A program made the position numbers and the translations under genes. Shown piece after piece: positions 54,286 to 62,936 of a stretch of DNA of 64,000 nt. The DNA is from Hominimerdicola alba. Lineage in GTDB: Bacteria; Bacillota; Clostridia; Oscillospirales; Ruminococcaceae. The stretch covers positions 1 to 64,000 of the forward strand of contig NZ_FOAT01000010.1 in assembly GCF_900109655.1 (NCBI RefSeq), written 5' to 3'. The notes under the pieces are model-generated. The model ran no database searches. It was given only the letters and a program-made list of their open reading frames with translations, and was not told the origin of the DNA. Position 1 is the stretch's first letter, and every line of letters begins with the position of its first letter.

Positions 54286-55518
54286 ATGAAGATAGCAGTT
54301 GCGGGTACAGGTTATGTGGGACTTTCGCTGGCTGTTCTGCTGGCACAGCACAACACTGTTACCGCTGTTGATATAGTTCCCGAAAAGGTGGATATGATAA
54401 ACAACAGGATATCGCCTATACAGGACGATTATATTGAGAAATATCTGGCTGAAAAGGAGCTTGACCTCACAGCGACCCTTGACGGCGAGAGCGCATACAG
54501 GGAAGCGGAGTTTGTTATAATAGCAGCTCCCACCAACTACGACCCCAAGAAGAATTTCTTTGACTGCAGTGCGGTGGAATCTGTTATCGAGCTGGTTATG
54601 AAAGTCAATCCCAATGCGGTGATGGTGATAAAATCCACTATACCTGTGGGGTATACAAAGTCGGTGAGAGAGAGATTCGGTACCGAGAACATCATTTTCA
54701 GCCCCGAATTTCTTCGCGAGAGCAAGGCGCTGTATGACAACCTCTATCCCAGCCGTATCATTGTCGGCACGGATATGGAGAACGAAAAGCTTGTAAATGC
54801 TGCGCACACCTTTGCTGAACTTTTACAGCAGGGCGCATTAAAAGAGGATATCGACACCCTGTTTATGGGCTTCACCGAGGCTGAGGCTGTAAAGCTTTTC
54901 GCGAATACTTATCTTGCCCTCAGAGTATCCTATTTCAACGAACTTGATACCTATGCCGAGATGAAAGGTCTTGACACTCAGCAGATAATAAACGGCGTAT
55001 GTCTTGACCCGCGTATCGGCAGTCACTATAACAATCCAAGTTTCGGTTACGGCGGATACTGTCTGCCAAAGGATACCAAGCAGCTGCTTGCAAACTATGA
55101 AGATGTTCCACAGAATATGATGTCTGCCATAGTTGAATCCAACAGGACGAGAAAAGACTTTATCGCTGACCGTGTGCTTGAAAAAGCGGGATACTATTCC
55201 TCAAACAGTTCATGGGATTCTACCAGCGAAAAGAACGTAGTCATCGGTGTTTACCGCCTGACTATGAAATCCAACAGCGATAATTTCCGCCAGAGCTCTA
55301 TTCAGGGAGTTATGAAGCGCATCAAGGCAAAGGGCGCAACAGTCATAATCTACGAGCCTACTCTGAAAGACGGCGAGACTTTTTTTGGAAGTCAGGTAGT
55401 GAATGACCTTGAAAAATTCAAAACACAGTCTGCTGCGATAATCGCCAACAGATATGACAGCTGTCTTGACGATGTGCGTGAAAAAGTCTACACCAGAGAT
55501 CTTTTCAGAAGAGACTGA
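54286..55518 (+). CDS. ugd: UDP-glucose 6-dehydrogenase
   Basis: 410 residues from the ATG at 54286, with GGGAGG upstream; an upstream in-frame start would overlap the epimerase by 92 bases. Motifs: [49 protein letters not shown] and the catalytic Cys in [18 protein letters not shown]-dependent double oxidation of UDP-glucose to UDP-glucuronate. Last gene of the nucleotide-sugar operon. Confidence 0.96.
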   Translation: MKIAVAGTGYVGLSLAVLLAQHNTVTAVDIVPEKVDMINNRISPIQDDYIEKYLAEKELDLTATLDGESAYREAEFVIIAAPTNYDPKKNFFDCSAVESVIELVMKVNPNAVMVIKSTIPVGYTKSVRERFGTENIIFSPEFLRESKALYDNLYPSRIIVGTDMENEKLVNAAHTFAELLQQGALKEDIDTLFMGFTEAEAVKLFANTYLALRVSYFNELDTYAEMKGLDTQQIINGVCLDPRIGSHYNNPSFGYGGYCLPKDTKQLLANYEDVPQNMMSAIVESNRTRKDFIADRVLEKAGYYSSNSSWDSTSEKNVVIGVYRLTMKSNSDNFRQSSIQGVMKRIKAKGATVIIYEPTLKDGETFFGSQVVNDLEKFKTQSAAIIANRYDSCLDDVREKVYTRDLFRRD

Positions 55519-55531
55519 TATAAAAACACAA

Positions 55532-55571
55532 GCCACGGTATTTCCGAGATGCGTCCCGGAAATGCTGTGGC
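55532..55571 (+). repeat. Leader hairpin repeat, copy 1
   Basis: 15-bp stem gccacggtatttccg / cggaaatgctgtggc with two wobble pairs, followed by 'atttctgt'. The same arrangement occurs on the minus strand at 59711-59750 upstream of another small gene. No T-run follows, so a leader or REP-like role is as likely as termination after ugd. It ends 34 bases before the pyrophosphatase start. Confidence 0.75.
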
Positions 55572-55605
55572 ATTTCTGTCGGTAAATATTTTACGGAGGT
55601 GCAAA

Positions 55606-55929
55606 ATGATAGGAGATATAGTAACAGTTACAGTTGACAGACCCATGGGAAGCTATCACCCAGAGTATAAGGATATGTATTATCCCATAAACTACGGATA
55701 TATCGAGGGAATAATCGCACCCGACGGCGAAGAACAGGATGCGTATATCCTGGGTGTTGATGAACCTGTTGAAAAATACACAGGTAAGATAATAGCAATC
55801 GTCCAAAGGGCTGATGATGTGGAAGAAAAATGGGTGGTCTGCCCACAAGATATATCATTCAGCGAAGAGGAAATAATGGAAAAGATACGGTTTCAGGAAC
55901 AGTATTTTCAGTCAGAGATAATAATGTAA
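55606..55929 (+). CDS. Small inorganic-pyrophosphatase-family protein
   Basis: 107 residues from the ATG at 55606 with ACGGAGG upstream (a longer frame from 55549 crosses the leader hairpin). Motifs VTVTVDRPMGSYHPEY, YPINYGYIEGIIAPDGEEQDAYILGV and IAIVQRADDVEEKW fit the short soluble pyrophosphatase-like group; the Asp-rich DGEEQD resembles the metal site of family I enzymes. It is about 60% of the usual length, so activity on pyrophosphate is likely but unproven. Between the leader hairpin and a terminator, so probably its own small unit. Confidence 0.83.
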   Translation: MIGDIVTVTVDRPMGSYHPEYKDMYYPINYGYIEGIIAPDGEEQDAYILGVDEPVEKYTGKIIAIVQRADDVEEKWVVCPQDISFSEEEIMEKIRFQEQYFQSEIIM

Positions 55930-55977
55930 AAAACTCTGCCGCGGAGGTTAAAATTTTTCTTCGCGGCAGAGTTTTTT
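55927..55977 (+). terminator. Terminator after the pyrophosphatase gene
   Basis: Stem aaaaactctgccgcg / cgcggcagagtttttt separated by an 18-base loop and ending in a T-run, overlapping the stop codon region. Confidence 0.92.
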
Positions 55978-55978
55978 G

Positions 55979-56007
55979 TTGATTTTTTTAGAATAAAGTG
56001 TTATAAT
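55979..56007 (+). promoter_or_regulatory. Promoter of the corA-like gene
   Basis: TTGATT at 55979-55984, a 17-base spacer and perfect TATAAT at 56002-56007, just after the preceding terminator and about 65 bases before the start codon. Confidence 0.75.
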
Positions 56008-56072
56008 ATATTTACAGCGGACGAAGATCATTGGCAGTTCGCTGTAATTTTATCGTACCGGAGGACAGCAAA

Positions 56073-56990
56073 ATGTTATACTATATCAAAAACACTCTCG
56101 AAAAAGCAGAAGATACCAACAGCGGAAGACAAGGAGCTAAATATGTGGCGGTGCTTACCTCCGCTGAATGGGCAGAATATAAGGATACTTTCGATATGGG
56201 TATAGAAATGGATATTGACCTTGCCTCGGTACATTCAACAAAGGCTGAGGTGAACTACGATTCGCTGACAGGTACTTTTTCAGTGCCTAACCGCAGAAAG
56301 ATATCGGGACCAAAAACGAATTTTGCCTTTGCACTTGATGAAAAAGGCATAGTATTCATCGATGACAGCGGAATGGTTGAAAAGATACTGCATAACATAA
56401 CCCGCACCAAAAAATGGGTAATGCCCAGCCTTGAAAGATTTATATATGATTTTCTAGAACAGATAGTCACGGGAGATCAGGCGATGCTGGAGGATTTTGA
56501 TAAGGAGCTTGATACCATAGAATCAAGGATACTGGAGGGTTCCGAGACCGACCCGTCGCTTAGAGTCAGCCGAATCAGGAGCGACCTCAGGGATATGCGC
56601 ATACATTATGAACAGCTCCAGGATCTTGCGCAGGAACTGGAAGAAAACGAGAATAACTTTTTCGTAAAGGATAATGTAAGATATTTCCACCTGTTCAACC
56701 AGCGCATATCGCGTCTTCACGATATCACCGCATCTCTGCGTGATTATTCAATACAGATCAGAGAGCTTTACCAGTCAAAACTCGATGTTAAGCAGAACAG
56801 GATAATGACCATCCTGACGGTTATCACATCCATCTTTATGCCTTTGACCCTTATAGCAGGGTGGTATGGCATGAACTTCAAATATATGCCTGAGCTTGGA
56901 TTCAGGTATGCGTATCCGATAGTGACAGCGGTGAGTGTACTTATTGTTATCATCAGTCTGGTATTCTTTAAAAAGAAGAAGTGGCTGTAA
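56073..56990 (+). CDS. CorA-family divalent metal transporter
   Basis: 305 residues from the ATG at 56073, with GGAGGA at 56060-56065. A large cytoplasmic N-terminal domain with long helices (about 140-235) is followed by two C-terminal membrane helices: TILTVITSIFMPLTLIAG, then the GMN signature WYGMNFKYMPE, then PIVTAVSVLIVIISLVFF and a Lys-rich end. This is the CorA/Mg or Ni transporter layout. Own promoter. No functional link to the polysaccharide genes. Confidence 0.93.
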   Translation: MLYYIKNTLEKAEDTNSGRQGAKYVAVLTSAEWAEYKDTFDMGIEMDIDLASVHSTKAEVNYDSLTGTFSVPNRRKISGPKTNFAFALDEKGIVFIDDSGMVEKILHNITRTKKWVMPSLERFIYDFLEQIVTGDQAMLEDFDKELDTIESRILEGSETDPSLRVSRIRSDLRDMRIHYEQLQDLAQELEENENNFFVKDNVRYFHLFNQRISRLHDITASLRDYSIQIRELYQSKLDVKQNRIMTILTVITSIFMPLTLIAGWYGMNFKYMPELGFRYAYPIVTAVSVLIVIISLVFFKKKKWL

Positions 56991-57066
56991 GGGCAAAGCA
57001 TACATAAAAACGCGGTAGCAAACTAGTGCATTAATCAAAGCTATGCCGCGAATCAAAGCTTTTGGT

Positions 57067-57360
57067 CAAGCTTTTCACGAAAAGCTTGCGGGGAGCCACA
57101 GTCAGCAAAGCTGACTGTTAAGGGCAGAGCCCTCAACTCAAGGCACAAAACCAACGCGACAACTAAGCAATAAATAGAACAGCAACCTATCGACCAATAG
57201 GCGCGGCAATAAAAAATTTTAGAGCGTGGACAAACAACAGTCCACGTTCTTTCTGTATGCGTAAATTATTGCCGCGCCTGCTGCCAAACAGCGAAGCCAC
57301 AGCCGACGCAGTCGCTGTTATTCGACAGCTCGACCCGAGGAACGAGGGGCGAAAACTTGC
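57067..57360 (-). repeat. Structured ~300 bp intergenic repeat, copy B
   Basis: Reverse complement aligns with 26566-26870 end to end with only local changes, keeping the agcgtggac-type hairpin (here with one arm changed to aacgtggac), the acagtcag/ctgactgt hairpin, 'aacagcgactgcgtcggctg' and the closing aagc-ttttcgtgaaaagctt hairpin. It fills the gap between convergent genes corA-like (+) and AlaX-like (-). The rest of the gap, 56991-57066 and 57361-57425, shows nothing further. Confidence 0.88.
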
Positions 57361-57425
57361 AAATCTATGTCCTAAAACAAAACCATCGACTATACCAGCA
57401 AGTACAATTAAAATGATTACCTAAA

Positions 57426-58580
57426 TTATTTATCCAGCCCAGAAAAATACTCCTCTATCTCTCCGCGTTTCGCAGTAAGAGACCCCTGTATCATCAAGTC
57501 CGAACCGCCGCCTTTCCCGCCAAGCGCAGAGTTTATGTCCCTTGCCATGGTGCGAAGCGGAAGCTTCTCGGAAGCGATTATGTATCCGAAACCACCCTGT
57601 TCTTCGGAAAATACAGCCGCCAAACCGTCTGTCAGCTTTACAGCTTGGTTGGCTATCTCCCGCATGGTGTTTCTGCCAAGCCCACGTGTGAAAATGCAAA
57701 AGCTTTTCCTGCTGTCGTTTTTCAAACCGCTGATGATCTCCTCGGCGGCATGCCTCTCGTTTTCGGTTATCTGCCTTTTCAGGGCTATGTTCTCGTTAAG
57801 CAGCTTTTCCACAGCATCTGCGGTCTTTTCGGGCTTTGCCGAAAGCAGGTGAGATATCGCCGCGTTGCTTTCCATTCTCTTCCTGATAAGATCAAGGGCA
57901 TCAAGTCCGCTGAGAATGTGCAGCCTTGTGCCGCCGCGGTTGCTTTCGGATGATATCACCTTTACGATGCCGATACCGCCCGTAGTCGGCATATGCGGAG
58001 CACAGCAGGCGCAGTTGTCAATGCCCTCTATCGTGACTATCCTGACATTTTCGGTCATTTCAAGCTTGCTTCGGTATTCGAGTGCTGCAAGTGTGCCGCT
58101 GTCGGGATAGCTTATGGTTATGGGGATATTACGCGCTATAGCTTCATTTGCACGCTGTTCACATTCGCGTATGTCCTCGGGGGAGATAACACCGTTAAGG
58201 TCAAGCAGAACTTCCTCCGAACCCATGTGAAAGCCCACATTCTCGTACCCCAGCTTGTTGTGGATAAATCCCATCAGCAGATGTTCACCCGAATGATTCT
58301 GCATACGCCTTATGCGGATATTTTCATCTATATTGCCCCGCACCTCAGCGCCAACTTCAAGAGGTGACTTGCAAAGATGTACCACTTCGCCGTTTTTCTC
58401 GTAGGTGTCAATGACCTCTACACCGCCGAGAGTTCCCACATCTCCTGCCTGTCCGCCGCCCTCGGGGAAAAATGCAGAGCGGTCAAGTACCGCCTCAAAG
58501 CCGTTTTGGGTTTCATTACATTGGGTGACAACGGCGCTGAAACTGAAAAGCATACCGTCATCAAAAAGTTTTTCTGTCAT
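57426..58580 (-). CDS. AlaX-like alanyl-tRNA editing protein with DHHA1 domain
   Basis: 384 residues. The editing domain has both zinc-binding pairs: QNHSGEHLL (HxxxH, about 95-103) and CACCAPH (CxxxH, about 190-196), plus the N-terminal FFPEGGGQAGDVG loop. A coiled-coil (about 250-285) leads to a C-terminal DHHA1 domain ending with SALGGKGGGSDLMIQGS. AlaX-type proteins hydrolyse Ser- or Gly-tRNA(Ala) in trans. Starts 12 bases after the methyltransferase stop, so the two are co-transcribed. Confidence 0.95.
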   Translation of the reverse strand: MTEKLFDDGMLFSFSAVVTQCNETQNGFEAVLDRSAFFPEGGGQAGDVGTLGGVEVIDTYEKNGEVVHLCKSPLEVGAEVRGNIDENIRIRRMQNHSGEHLLMGFIHNKLGYENVGFHMGSEEVLLDLNGVISPEDIRECEQRANEAIARNIPITISYPDSGTLAALEYRSKLEMTENVRIVTIEGIDNCACCAPHMPTTGGIGIVKVISSESNRGGTRLHILSGLDALDLIRKRMESNAAISHLLSAKPEKTADAVEKLLNENIALKRQITENERHAAEEIISGLKNDSRKSFCIFTRGLGRNTMREIANQAVKLTDGLAAVFSEEQGGFGYIIASEKLPLRTMARDINSALGGKGGGSDLMIQGSLTAKRGEIEEYFSGLDK

Positions 58581-58592
58581 ATAAGTGCCTCG

Positions 58593-59366
58593 CTATATTT
58601 TTTCAAGAATTAGTTTTATATGAGTGTTATCGGTAAAATCGAACCCGAAATCCTTGCGTATCTGCCACGAAATATACGGCAGTGTGAATCCGTCCCTGTA
58701 AACCACCCTGTAACCCTCCGGGATGCGGCTCATGAGTTCTTCCGTGAATATAGGCAGATAGTTCTCGTGAACTTCTCTGTCCCAGTTCTGGGTGTACTTG
58801 TATTTCAGCAGAAAATGGGCTAAATCACGCTGAGTGCGTACCTTGCCCCAGACATTCTCAAAGCTTTCAAGCCACTCCGCATAGCTGCTTTTCCTGATTA
58901 TATCAAGCTTTTCGGCATCGCAGGGAGTTTCAGCCATGCTTGCGGGACAGCTCATATCACGTATAGCCACATACCTGAAACCGCTGTCAAATACCCTCTC
59001 CCAGAATATGCGTACATCCTCATCGGAGCCGTATGAGTAGACCTCGTGGATGGTGCTTGAAATGTTTATAAGGCTCTCCCCGAAAGGTATGCCTATCTTG
59101 TCCCAGTCATCGAAAAATTCTGCATCACTGACGTTCTCTTTCGCGGCAGTTATCATCTCACTGCTGATATCATAGCCGATGTAGCTGTAATCGGGGAACA
59201 TGGGCTGCATGGCTTTTATCAGCTCGCCGTTGGCACAGCCGAAATCCAGTATGTACTTAAATGGCTCAAACACCTTATCTATAAAAAACATTTTATCAAG
59301 GATAGAGCGCTGCATACGTGTCAGGTATATCTCAAGGTCTGCTATCCTGTTTTCATCTATATCCAT
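58593..59366 (-). CDS. Class I SAM-dependent methyltransferase
   Basis: 257 residues. SAM-binding motif I YILDFGCANGELIKAM (about 37-52), motif II region YIGYDISSEMITAAKENV, and a downstream acidic-hydrophobic motif DAEFFDDWDKI. The C-terminal half, with an RDMSCP segment and Trp/Tyr-rich region, is not assigned to a substrate family. AGGAGG ribosome site and own promoter at 59400-59428. Cytoplasmic, substrate unknown. Confidence 0.87.
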   Translation of the reverse strand: MDIDENRIADLEIYLTRMQRSILDKMFFIDKVFEPFKYILDFGCANGELIKAMQPMFPDYSYIGYDISSEMITAAKENVSDAEFFDDWDKIGIPFGESLINISSTIHEVYSYGSDEDVRIFWERVFDSGFRYVAIRDMSCPASMAETPCDAEKLDIIRKSSYAEWLESFENVWGKVRTQRDLAHFLLKYKYTQNWDREVHENYLPIFTEELMSRIPEGYRVVYRDGFTLPYISWQIRKDFGFDFTDNTHIKLILEKI

Positions 59367-59399
59367 AGTTCAAACCTCCTGTCGGCGTAATATGTAATA

Positions 59400-59428
59400 A
59401 TTTTAGCACTTTCGTGTATGGTTGTCAA
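59400..59428 (-). promoter_or_regulatory. Promoter for methyltransferase-AlaX genes
   Basis: Minus strand TTGACA (59428-59423), a 17-base spacer and TAAAAT (59405-59400), overlapping the last codons of the preceding small gene and 35 bases upstream of the methyltransferase start. Confidence 0.85.
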
Positions 59429-59679
59429 TCGGTGGAACGCTCCGCATATTCGCCGTATCCAAGGTCTGCAAAGTCTGCGACCGAACTGTCGATATCAAGT
59501 ATTTCAGCCAGTGATACCACCCTCGCATCGTCTTCGGTGTGTTCCTCACCGCAGAGAAACTGCCAGCAGCCGTCTTCATCGTGAAAAATATAAACGATGG
59601 GGCTTCGTTCTTCAAGTACATGACGGCAGATGATGCAGGCGGTATCGGGGGCATCGCTGAAAGGGAAATTCTCATGCAT
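59425..59679 (-). CDS. Small conserved-looking protein with CxxC and WQFLCG motifs
   Basis: 84 residues, AGGAG upstream. An N-terminal CIIC pair, then VYIFHDEDGCWQFLCGEEHTED and a C-terminal acidic helix with LAEILDIDSS. The H-D-E-D-G-x-W-Q-F-L-C-G stretch is seen in small DUF2185-like or immunity-type proteins, but no function is known to me. A minus-strand frame that overlaps it (59403-59675) is a shadow. The leader has a hairpin repeat shared with the pyrophosphatase gene. Confidence 0.75.
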   Translation of the reverse strand: MHENFPFSDAPDTACIICRHVLEERSPIVYIFHDEDGCWQFLCGEEHTEDDARVVSLAEILDIDSSVADFADLGYGEYAERSTD

Positions 59680-59710
59680 TTATAGTTCTCCTTATATCCT
59701 CAACAGAAAT

Positions 59711-59750
59711 GCCATAGCACTTCCGACATTTCTGCCTGAAATGCTATGGC
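59711..59750 (-). repeat. Leader hairpin repeat, copy 2
   Basis: Minus strand gccatagca...tgctatggc hairpin followed by 'atttctgt', matching the element at 55532-55571 in sequence (both GCCAyrGyATTTC then GGAArTGCTrTGGCATTTCTGT), in orientation relative to the next gene and in distance (31 versus 34 bases) to the start codon. Confidence 0.75.
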
Positions 59751-59762
59751 TGTAAACTGCCG

Positions 59763-60764
59763 TTATCTCTGTTTTTTCTTCATAACAAATATCACTACGC
59801 CGATCACGAGTATTACTGCAACAGCAGCGATACCGACGAACAGTCCCTTTGCCGCAGAAGTCCAGTGTGCCTCGCCGGGAACTGTTACGGTACAGCTGTA
59901 ATCGCCCTTGCGAAGTTCAGCGTCCACCATCTCGGCGATGACCTTATGACCCTCCGCGTTGGGGTGGATATCGTAGTCAGCCATGTTTGTCAAATCAGCG
60001 TTCTGACCCTCAAAACGGCTTCCCACATCTATAACGGTGTAGTGATGCTTGCCATCCTTTTCAGCACTGTCCTTAACTATATCGTTGAAAGTATCTATCT
60101 TGCCGTCAGCATAATCTACCAGCATTTTCCAGTCAGAGAAGTACTCCACAGGGTTGTAGAGTGTCTGTATGTATATCTCGCCGTCAGTGCGGTCGCGGAG
60201 TTTCTGTTCGATCAAGGCGAGATTAGTCTCGTAGCCTTTAAGGGCATCATCTATTTCGTCACTCATGGAAGTCAGGCTTGATAAAGCGTCCTTGAAATTT
60301 ATCCTGTCGAAGTCAAAGTCGCCTGCATTTTTGTCCCAGCCAAGATCTTCGGCAGCCGAGAAAATTATATGCAGTATGTCGTTTCCGCCGATGGATACTA
60401 CCACAGCGTCGCTGTCTTTCAGGTCTTCATCGATATTGCCGCTGTCCAGCAGGTCGATAAGATCCTGGGAGGTATTTCCCGAAACTGCATCGTTTTTCAT
60501 TATGAATCCGCAGTCCTCGTTTGCAAGCACCGCCGCATAATCGCTGCCGATGATATTCGCGTAGGAATCACAGTGATAGAGGTCGGATTTGTCGTAGCCC
60601 TCCAGACCGTAGCCCGCAGCTATGGAGTCTCCCAGGAATACCAGCTTCGGCGGTACGGGGAGTTTCTTTGTCTCCTCCACCATATCCCTTTCTTTCAGGG
60701 TGCAGGAACACAGACCAAACACCGCAGCGCAGGCTGTTACAAAAGCCGTGATACGTTTCTTCAT
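59763..60764 (-). CDS. SGNH/GDSL-family lipoprotein with C-terminal membrane anchor
   Basis: 333 residues. Lipoprotein signal peptide with lipobox GLCSC (C21). SGNH hydrolase blocks: LVFLGDSIAAGYG (Ser nucleophile), VVVSIGGNDILH (Gly, Asn) and DIHPNAEGH (Asp/His). A C-terminal membrane helix (about 305-327) and KKKQR tail give a second anchor, an unusual combination with the lipid. Probably an extracytoplasmic esterase or deacetylase, for example on wall or exported sugars (inference). Stop lies 12 bases before the small hairpin repeat. Confidence 0.88.
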   Translation of the reverse strand: MKKRITAFVTACAAVFGLCSCTLKERDMVEETKKLPVPPKLVFLGDSIAAGYGLEGYDKSDLYHCDSYANIIGSDYAAVLANEDCGFIMKNDAVSGNTSQDLIDLLDSGNIDEDLKDSDAVVVSIGGNDILHIIFSAAEDLGWDKNAGDFDFDRINFKDALSSLTSMSDEIDDALKGYETNLALIEQKLRDRTDGEIYIQTLYNPVEYFSDWKMLVDYADGKIDTFNDIVKDSAEKDGKHHYTVIDVGSRFEGQNADLTNMADYDIHPNAEGHKVIAEMVDAELRKGDYSCTVTVPGEAHWTSAAKGLFVGIAAVAVILVIGVVIFVMKKKQR

Positions 60765-60786
60765 AGGACAGCACCTCCGTTATCTG

Positions 60787-61521
60787 TTATTTACCTTTGG
60801 TTATCGCCGTTCTTATAGCGCGCAGTTCATCGGGCTTCAGCTCGCGGTATTCGCCGGGTTTCAGCATACCAAGCTTCAGCGGGCCCACAGCAGTACGTTT
60901 CAGTCTTGCAACTTCCAGTCCTACTGCCTCGCACATTTTTCTTATCTGTCTGTTCCTGCCCTCGTGGATAGTCATTTGCAGAACAACTCTTCCTGGCTGC
61001 TTATCAAGCACTACAACGGAACATTCAGCGGTCATTCTGCCGTCTATCTCAACGCCTGAAGCCAGTTTTACCAGCTGTTCATCGTTGATATCGGGGCGCA
61101 CGGTGACACGGTATGTCTTGCTTACGTGCTTTGAGGGGTGCATGATATCATTAGCGAAAGCGCCGTCATTTGTCAGCAGCAGCAGACCCTCGGAGTTCTT
61201 ATCCAGTCTTCCAACGGGGTATACTCTTTCTGGCAGACCCTGCAGCAGGTCGGTAACGCACTTTCTGTCAAGCTCGTCGTTCATGGTGGTAACATATCCG
61301 CGGGGCTTGTGCAGCATTATGTAATAGAGAGTCCTCTTTCTGGGCTGATCTATCTTTATGCCGTCAACGACTATAAGGTCTTTGCCTGGGAGTGCCTTGT
61401 CACCCAGTGTGCAGGGTCTTCCGTTTATCGTTACCTTGCCCGCTGCTATGTATTCCTCAGCCTTTCTGCGGGAACAGAACCCGCTTTCGGCTATTATCTT
61501 CTGTATTCTTATCTTCTCCAT
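60787..61521 (-). CDS. rluB: 23S rRNA pseudouridine synthase, RsuA/RluB family
   Basis: 244 residues. N-terminal S4 RNA-binding domain (RIQKIIAESGFCSRRKAEEYIA), then the RsuA/RluB catalytic region with HKPRGYVTTMND, VYPVGRLDKNSEGLLLLTND (catalytic Asp in GRLD) and NRQIRKMCEAVG. Length and motifs fit RluB. In Clostridia it is usually found in the order scpA-scpB-DUF2953-ytfJ-dac-rluB, which matches the genes here. Confidence 0.95.
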   Translation of the reverse strand: MEKIRIQKIIAESGFCSRRKAEEYIAAGKVTINGRPCTLGDKALPGKDLIVVDGIKIDQPRKRTLYYIMLHKPRGYVTTMNDELDRKCVTDLLQGLPERVYPVGRLDKNSEGLLLLTNDGAFANDIMHPSKHVSKTYRVTVRPDINDEQLVKLASGVEIDGRMTAECSVVVLDKQPGRVVLQMTIHEGRNRQIRKMCEAVGLEVARLKRTAVGPLKLGMLKPGEYRELKPDELRAIRTAITKGK

Positions 61522-61695
61522 ATTTACTCCTTAACTTATATTTATCCCGAAAAGATATCAGGGCTTTATCACGCCCAAATCTCCTCGTATCCATTTATTT
61601 CCTGTACAGCTTCATCCGAAGCTCCTAGTATATGTATATTCAGCTCGTCGGATGAGGGCAATCAATGCCCCCATCTTCCGCTTTTGCTGTTTATA

Positions 61696-62844
61696 TCACA
61701 GTCCTGTAAACTGTCTGAACTTTCTGAAAATTACAATAATGAAGCTGTTTTCTGCCGCGGGAGCGCTGATATCCTCAGCCGCTGTGATATCCCGCCTGCC
61801 TATCTCTTTGCCGTCAAGAAGATAAACTATCTCTCCCACCTTATCGCCATTCTTTACGGGCGCATAGATGAACTGCGGCAGGTATACGCGGCTTTCGGCA
61901 CGCGCCGCGCCCTCTGCGGTCATAGCCGTCACCATCTCGGGGACTTTGCACTTCACCCGCCTGCCGTCGGCTGTCATGAGTTCAGTTTCGCCCTCTTTCG
62001 GATAAAGCTTTACCTGCTCCACCTGCGAGAAACCGTAGTCGAACAGCGTCATATGGTCTTTCCAGTCATCGGGGTCATTCAGGGTCACGCATATCAACTC
62101 ACAGCCGTCCCTCATGCATGATGATACAAGGCATCTACGCGCCTTGTCGGTGAAGCCAGTCTTTATCCCTGTGATACCGTGGTTTTTCAGCAGTTTGTTG
62201 GTGTTCACCAGCCATCTTTCATAAGGCGGGTCACCGAATTCCAGTTTCACCCGCTGAAGTCCGCAGATATCGCGGAGATCCTGATTCTTCATAGCTTCCG
62301 CCGCAAGCACAGCCATATCTCTGGCTGTGGAATAGTGGTCATCGGTGTAGTCGTCAAGCCCCGAGGGTGTGACAAAATGGGTGTTTTCAAGACCCAGCTT
62401 TTCAGCCCTTGCGTTCATAAGCTCAACAAAACCGTCGATACTGCCCGCCACACGGACTGCCGCCGCGTTAGCCGCGTCATTTCCGCTGGGCAGAAGCATA
62501 CCGCATGCAAGGTCGCGCAGAGATACTTTGTCACCCTGACGAAGCCCCATTGAACTGCCCTCGGTCATAACAGCAGCGTTGTCCACCGTGAATTTTTCGT
62601 CAAGACCGTCCTGTTCAAGTACTATCAGCGCCGACATTATCTTGGTGGTGCTTGCCATCGGCAGAGGTTCGTCTGCGTTCTTTTCAAAAAGAACTTCTCC
62701 CGTACTGCCGTTGTAAACTATTGCCGCTTTTGCAGATATCTGCACCTGACTTTCAGCCTTTGCACCAATCGTACTCAGGGTGAATATCATAAGCATCGCC
62801 AGCACCGCCGCGCCTGCAAAGAATCCAAGCCTGTCACGCCTCAT
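61696..62844 (-). CDS. D-alanyl-D-alanine carboxypeptidase (S11 family, DacF-like)
   Basis: 382 residues. Signal peptide/membrane segment (about 8-30), penicillin-binding S11 motifs SxxK in MASTTKIMS (S65, K68), SGN in LPSGNDAAN (120-122) and KTG in GIKTGFTDKA (228-230), then the C-terminal beta-rich domain and an amphipathic end. It trims peptidoglycan stem peptides at the outer membrane face. Adjacent ytfJ suggests a link to sporulation, as for DacF. The ribosome site GGGAGAG lies inside a hairpin (62854-62877). Confidence 0.94.
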   Translation of the reverse strand: MRRDRLGFFAGAAVLAMLMIFTLSTIGAKAESQVQISAKAAIVYNGSTGEVLFEKNADEPLPMASTTKIMSALIVLEQDGLDEKFTVDNAAVMTEGSSMGLRQGDKVSLRDLACGMLLPSGNDAANAAAVRVAGSIDGFVELMNARAEKLGLENTHFVTPSGLDDYTDDHYSTARDMAVLAAEAMKNQDLRDICGLQRVKLEFGDPPYERWLVNTNKLLKNHGITGIKTGFTDKARRCLVSSCMRDGCELICVTLNDPDDWKDHMTLFDYGFSQVEQVKLYPKEGETELMTADGRRVKCKVPEMVTAMTAEGAARAESRVYLPQFIYAPVKNGDKVGEIVYLLDGKEIGRRDITAAEDISAPAAENSFIIVIFRKFRQFTGL

Positions 62845-62853
62845 ATCATCACT

Positions 62854-62877
62854 CTCCCGAAAATTTTCTCTCGGGAG
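62854..62877 (-). promoter_or_regulatory. Hairpin covering the dacF-like ribosome site
   Basis: 7-bp stem ctcccga/tcgggag with a 10-base loop immediately upstream of the start codon. On the minus strand the 3' arm contains the Shine-Dalgarno GGGAG, so folding would hide it. Confidence 0.6.
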
Positions 62878-62936
62878 TAGTTTATCCGCAGCGCTCTGAA
62901 AAATTATCGGAAAATAATGTTTTTTTAGATGTTAGC

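Noticed and set aside
59403-59675. Alternative minus-strand frame over the small CxxC protein
   Set aside because: The frame at 59425-59679 has a ribosome site and conserved-looking CxxC/WQFLCG motifs; this one is its shadow.
61138-62121. 327-codon plus-strand frame across rluB and the dacF-like gene
   Set aside because: Runs antisense to two genes with intact catalytic motifs and has no domain pattern.
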